Positions 5,835 through 9,122 of a stretch of 9,122 nt of DNA are shown piece by piece. Source of the DNA: Pseudomonadota bacterium (lineage in GTDB: Bacteria > Desulfobacterota > Desulfovibrionia > Desulfovibrionales > Desulfovibrionaceae); assembly GCA_023390395.1 (NCBI GenBank), contig JAEWCY010000002.1, forward strand, positions 1 to 9,122, given 5' to 3'. A program made the position numbers and the translations under genes. Every line of letters starts with the position of its first letter. The first letter of the stretch is position 1. Under the pieces are notes generated by a model, which saw only the letters and a list, made by a program, of their open reading frames with translations, was not told the DNA's origin and did not search any database.

Positions 5835-5892
5835 CCCCATCGGGGAGGTCCAGGAGGGGGTCACCCCCTCCTGGCCGCCGGAGGCATCTTCC
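5835..5892 (-). repeat. Two-stem intergenic repeat, copy 2
   Basis: This copy has the same layout and orientation as copy 1 at 211-269: core GCCTCCGGCGGCC (plus 5873-5885), an 11-bp perfect stem (5850-5860 with 5864-5874) around a TGA loop, and a CCCC/GGGG mini-stem (5835-5838 with 5842-5845). It begins about 15 nt past the transferase stop, inside the carboxylase cluster. It could attenuate transcription or protect the upstream message, changing the transferase-to-carrier ratio. No T-run follows. Confidence 0.8.
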
Positions 5893-5906
5893 TCTTCCCT
5901 CTCCCC

Positions 5907-8153
5907 CTACCGATAATACAAATTCCGGCCGCCGATGGTGAGCAGGACCTGCTTGAGGTTCTTGCGGATCTCGCGGCGGTCCCAGATGCCCTGGATGTGG
6001 CCCCGGGCCAGGGCGTTGTGGGCCCGGTGGTAGTCGGGCGGGATGTCGATGCCGGTGGTCTCCTTGATGACGCCCGGGCCGGCGAAGCCGATGTTGGCCG
6101 AGCGCACGGAGAACTGGTAGGGCGAGCAGCCTAAAAAGCTCGCCACCGGGCCGGCGTAGGAGTTGGTGTCGTAAAGGACCACGTAGAGCCCGCCGGCCTC
6201 GATGTAGCGCCGCACGGCCAGGGTGACCCGGGGCATCTGGATAAGTCCGTTGAGGCTCTCCTGGATGCGGATGCCGGCCGTGCCGTGGACATAGGCCAGA
6301 AACGGGAAGTGGCGGCGGCGGGCCCTGGCCAGGGCGCGGATGAACTTCTCGCCCTCGGCCGCGCCGACCGAACCGCCGCGAAAAGCGGAATAGAGCACGG
6401 CGGAGCTGATCTTGATGCCGTCGATCTTGGCGTCGATGGACACGCAGCCGGACTTGCGGCCGGTCTTTTCCTTGGCCGCGGCGAGCTTTTCGTCGAAGCC
6501 CGGGTAGTCCAGGGGGTTGCCGGCCTCGAGGTCGGCGTCGTGCTCCGTGACCGAGCCCGGGTCGAAGACGTTGCCGAGCACCCACTGGTATTCCATGGGG
6601 AAGTGGTGGCCGCAGTTGACGCACACGCCGGCGAAGTCGCCGTAGAGGTCCGGGGCCCAGAGGTCCGGGCAGCCGTAGGTCTTGGACTCGGGGCAGGTGA
6701 CGGCCTTGTCCTCGGCGGCTTTCGGGCTCACGTAGCGCCAGCCGAAGTCCTCGAGGCAAGCCCCCTGCTCGGGTTGGGAGAGCTCGACCAGCATGCGGCT
6801 TTTTTCCGGGTCGCAGGCCACCACGCCGTTTTTCTCCCGGCTCTTGCGCAGGGGGGCGGTCAGGCGGCTGGCCACCAGCCGGGCCTCGGCCTCCAGGTCG
6901 CCCACGGTCTTGGCCAGGTTCTTGATGTACTTGCCGAGGAAGTCGTAGCGCAGGAAGGAATAGCCCGACCACAAAAGGCTCTGGGCCCGGGAGGCGATGC
7001 GCGCCCCCGAGGGCCGACTGTCGCGAAAGGCCGTCTCGGCCATGCGGCGGTACTTGCAGTAGCGCTTCCAGACCAGCCGGTCGGCGGCGGCCTCGTCCAG
7101 GGTCCAGCGCACGAACATGCTCTCGGCGTCGCCGTCCTTGCGGCGGGAGGCGACCAGGGCGCGGAAGAGCTTGAACCCGGCCACGCCCAGGAAGACCTGG
7201 TCCGTGGCCCGGACGACCTCCTGGCGCAGGTCCTTGAAGAAGTCGTAGTGGTGGGGCCGCGCGCCGAGGTCGGGCTCGGCCACGACCTTGTCCACGTAGC
7301 CCATGCGCAGGTTGTCGGCGGCGGTGATGTTCAGCCGCCTGGCGCACTCGGCGATGAGCTCCGGGGCCACGCGCTGGCCCTGGCGGATGCCGGCCTCGAT
7401 GGCGGCCGCGCCCTCGGGGGAGATGACGGAATAGTAGCCGTGGGAGAGCATGAGGCGCACGTCGGAAAGGCCGATGGCCTCGGCCCCGCCCGAGCCGCCC
7501 TCGGAGATGACCGACACCACGGGCACGCGAAGCCCGCCCATCTCGTAGAGGTTGCGCGCGATCTGCTGGGCCGCGCCCGGGAAGTCCTCCACCGGGTAGG
7601 CCCCGGGGGTGAACACGTAGGTGTGGATGGGGATGCGCTCGGTCTCGGCGACCTTCATGTACTGCAGGGCCTTGGCGTTGCCCCAGGGCTTGACCGAGCC
7701 GCCGTTGCGGAACTCCTGGCCGTGGCCCTTTTCCTGGCCGATGACCATGACGGGCTGGTTGATGACCTTGTCGCCCTTTCTGCGGGTGATGTAGGCCCGG
7801 GCGATGAGCATGCTCGGGTCGATGGAGTATTCGTCCTGGCCGCCGATCTCGGTGTAGTTGTCGTAGACGTTTTCCAGGATGTCCTTGAGGCTGACCCTCG
7901 CGGGGTGGCGCACGATGCGCACCCGGTCCATGGGGGTGAGCTCCTCGTCGAGCTTTTTTTCGAGGAAGCCGAAGAGGTCCTCGAGCTGGCGCAGCATCTG
8001 CGCCTTCTCGCCGGGGGGGGCGTCGTCGCGGGCGGCGAATTCGCCCAGGCGCGAGCGCATGAGCGCGATGTTGGCGTTTTCCCGGCCGCCGAAGACGTCC
8101 TGGATGTATTGCAAGCGATCGGTCAGTTCGACGACGCGCTTTTCGATTTCCAT
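5907..8153 (-). CDS. Fused acyl-CoA carboxylase carboxyl transferase (AccA-like + AccD-like)
   Basis: This 748-aa enzyme is expected to transfer CO2 from carboxybiotin to an acyl-CoA, probably acetyl-CoA to give malonyl-CoA for fatty acid synthesis. Residues 75-300 match AccA: RHPARVSLKDILEN (82-95), TPGAYPVED (182-190), SEGGSGGAEAIG (217-228), YSVISPEG (241-248). Residues 485-745 match AccD: a zinc ribbon with C487, C495, C511 and C514 (CVNCGHHFPM), then GTAGIRIQE (624-632), LIQMPRV, ASF (671-673) and IGFAGPGVIKET (688-699). The order alpha then beta is the reverse of fused transferases such as PccB. About 150 residues (330-480) between the halves match neither subunit. The first zinc pair is spaced CX7C, not CX2C. 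ATG at 8153 has only a weak upstream GGGAA. It lies 61 nt downstream of the biotin carboxylase. Confidence 0.93.
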   Translation of the reverse strand: MEIEKRVVELTDRLQYIQDVFGGRENANIALMRSRLGEFAARDDAPPGEKAQMLRQLEDLFGFLEKKLDEELTPMDRVRIVRHPARVSLKDILENVYDNYTEIGGQDEYSIDPSMLIARAYITRRKGDKVINQPVMVIGQEKGHGQEFRNGGSVKPWGNAKALQYMKVAETERIPIHTYVFTPGAYPVEDFPGAAQQIARNLYEMGGLRVPVVSVISEGGSGGAEAIGLSDVRLMLSHGYYSVISPEGAAAIEAGIRQGQRVAPELIAECARRLNITAADNLRMGYVDKVVAEPDLGARPHHYDFFKDLRQEVVRATDQVFLGVAGFKLFRALVASRRKDGDAESMFVRWTLDEAAADRLVWKRYCKYRRMAETAFRDSRPSGARIASRAQSLLWSGYSFLRYDFLGKYIKNLAKTVGDLEAEARLVASRLTAPLRKSREKNGVVACDPEKSRMLVELSQPEQGACLEDFGWRYVSPKAAEDKAVTCPESKTYGCPDLWAPDLYGDFAGVCVNCGHHFPMEYQWVLGNVFDPGSVTEHDADLEAGNPLDYPGFDEKLAAAKEKTGRKSGCVSIDAKIDGIKISSAVLYSAFRGGSVGAAEGEKFIRALARARRRHFPFLAYVHGTAGIRIQESLNGLIQMPRVTLAVRRYIEAGGLYVVLYDTNSYAGPVASFLGCSPYQFSVRSANIGFAGPGVIKETTGIDIPPDYHRAHNALARGHIQGIWDRREIRKNLKQVLLTIGGRNLYYR

Positions 8154-8170
8154 ACGATGTTCCCGAAACG

Positions 8171-8209
8171 CCGCCCCCCCGCGCGCGGCATGGCCGCGGC
8201 GGGAGGCGG
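8171..8209. other. Strong intercistronic hairpin between carboxylase and transferase genes
   Basis: The segment folds into about 16 bp within 39 nt: CCGCC (8171-8175) with GGCGG (8205-8209), 8178-8182 with 8199-8203, and CGCGGC (8184-8189) with GCCGCG (8193-8198) around an ATG loop, broken by one internal loop and one bulge. It occupies most of the 61-nt gap and ends 17 nt before the transferase ATG. No T-run follows, so it is more likely an mRNA processing or stability element than a terminator. Confidence 0.5.
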
Positions 8210-8214
8210 GACGC

Positions 8215-9122
8215 TTAGAATTGCAGGATGGTCGCGGTCTTGTCCCGCAGGAAGCGGACGTTGGACTTGAGCTCCTGGCCGGCGCCGTCGGCTCCGGACA
8301 GGGTCAGCTCGTCCAGGTAGCCCACCCCGCGCTTCCTGGCCTCGGCCAGGTCGCGCCCCCAGATGATGGCCAGCGCCAGGTTGGGGTCGTATTCCGTGGG
8401 GATCTCGTAGGGCGCGTCCATGGGGATGTGGGTGTAAAGCTTGGCCCAGGGCAGGCTCGGGGCCAGGAACTGGTCGATGCGGCCGACCCAGGGGGTGAAG
8501 CGGTTGGCCGGGTCCTCGGCGATGACGCGGTATTCCACGCCCACGCCCTCGAAAGTGATGTCCGACTGGTCGTAGCCCATGGGATCGCCGAGGCCCATGC
8601 GGATCTGCTCGGCGATGAGGTTGACCCCGTCCTTGCCCTTCACGCGGGAGATGGCGGCGGACACGCCGTTTTCCACCTGGATGCGGGTGTTGACCTCCAT
8701 GAGGAACGGCTGGCCCGTGGGCGAGACGATCCATTCCCAGGTGCCGACGTTGTCGTAGGCCACCTCCCTGGCCATGGCCAGGGAATAGCCCACGATGTCG
8801 TCCAGGAGCTTGCCGGCGTCGAAGGCGTATTCGACCTCCTCGGGCCGAAATCCCGGGGCCACCTCCACGCGCTTCTGGCGGCCCGTGGACTGAATGGTGC
8901 AGTTGCGGGTGCCGAAGTGGACGATGTTCTTGCCCGACCGGTCGGCCACGATCTGCACTTCGAGGTGGTTGAAGTCGAAGATGCGCTGCTCGATGAGCAC
9001 GCCCTCGTCGTGGAACTGGCGCTTGGCGTAGTTGCGGATGCGCCGGTAGACGGTCTTGAACTGGTCGATGTCGTAGATTTCCTCGATGCCCATGCCGCCG
9101 CCGCCGGCCGAGGCCTTGACCA
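8215..9122 (-). CDS. Biotin carboxylase-like ATP-grasp subunit (5' end outside window)
   Basis: The N-terminal part is cut off by the window edge; about 301 C-terminal residues are seen. The enzyme carboxylates biotin with ATP and bicarbonate. The visible part opens in the ATP-grasp glycine loop (KASAGGGGMG, near 9088-9119). It continues with HLEVQIVAD, GTWE, MEVNTRIQVE (bicarbonate/biotin site) and EYRVIAEDP (biotin carboxylase C-terminal domain), ending in a short LQF. The remaining length fits a normal subunit of about 450 aa. It is divergent: RNCTIQSTGRQK replaces RDCSxQRRxQK with one extra residue before the catalytic Lys, and VENGVSA replaces VEHPVTE. The internal ATG at 9093 is not the start, because the conserved loop continues upstream of it. 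It is the first visible gene of the cluster, and nothing else encoded here competes for the role. Confidence 0.9.
   Translation of the reverse strand, partial: VKASAGGGGMGIEEIYDIDQFKTVYRRIRNYAKRQFHDEGVLIEQRIFDFNHLEVQIVADRSGKNIVHFGTRNCTIQSTGRQKRVEVAPGFRPEEVEYAFDAGKLLDDIVGYSLAMAREVAYDNVGTWEWIVSPTGQPFLMEVNTRIQVENGVSAAISRVKGKDGVNLIAEQIRMGLGDPMGYDQSDITFEGVGVEYRVIAEDPANRFTPWVGRIDQFLAPSLPWAKLYTHIPMDAPYEIPTEYDPNLALAIIWGRDLAEARKRGVGYLDELTLSGADGAGQELKSNVRFLRDKTATILQF

Noticed and set aside
211..5892. CRISPR array or transposon ends from the repeated sequences
   Set aside because: Three scattered copies in mixed orientation with no regular spacers, transposase or target duplication visible.
5791..7347. 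518-aa minus-strand frame overlapping the transferase
   Set aside because: Arg/Pro/Gly-rich shadow of the transferase frame.
6285..8270. 661-aa open frame on the plus strand opposite the carboxyl transferase
   Set aside because: It mirrors a strongly conserved enzyme and shows no recognisable motif.
9064..9093. ATG at 9093 as the start of the biotin carboxylase
   Set aside because: The conserved glycine-rich ATP loop KASAGGGG is encoded immediately upstream and runs to the window edge, so the gene is truncated by the window.
1..9122. tRNA, rRNA or riboswitch
   Set aside because: I saw no cloverleaf, rRNA segment or recognisable riboswitch core on either strand.

Overview
The window is very GC-rich, with nearly all wobble positions G or C. 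This produces long meaningless antisense reading frames. The gene set suggests a Desulfovibrio-type sulfate reducer (Desulfovibrionaceae, Desulfobacterota). The pointers are the carboxyl transferase with both halves on one chain, the separate unusual biotin carrier, and intergenic repeats with the core GCCTCCGGCGGCC, which I associate with that group. The assignment is an inference; no rRNA or other marker is present.

Left part (1-3075): a gene-free, hairpin-rich stretch precedes a divergent heavy-metal pair. A MerR-type regulator of the CadR/PbrR class (minus strand) faces a Zn/Cd/Pb-exporting P1B-type ATPase (plus strand). A textbook MerR operator-promoter lies between them, so the pair should form a self-contained metal-detoxification module.

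Middle (3087-4665): a stand-alone short-chain dehydrogenase (plus) converges on ssb (minus), with a very large bidirectional hairpin between them. The ssb gene has a perfect 14-bp palindrome just upstream of its Shine-Dalgarno. Farther upstream is a third, inverted copy of the repeat.

Right part (4739-9122, all minus, transcribed right to left): a biotin-dependent acyl-CoA carboxylase cluster. The order is biotin carboxylase (cut by the window edge), a 748-aa carboxyl transferase with an AccA-like half followed by an AccD-like half, a 216-aa biotin-carrier-like protein, and an uncharacterised 115-aa protein that starts 2 nt after the carrier's stop. Each part departs from the E. coli pattern: altered ATP-site motif in the carboxylase, altered oxyanion-hole glycines in the AccD-like half, MKR instead of MKM in the carrier. 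This cluster is the best candidate for a little-described system.

A second thread is the repeat family. Copies at 211-269 and 5835-5892 differ by one indel plus two substitutions that compensate each other in the stem, and the regulator's stop codon is the TGA in the first copy's hairpin loop.
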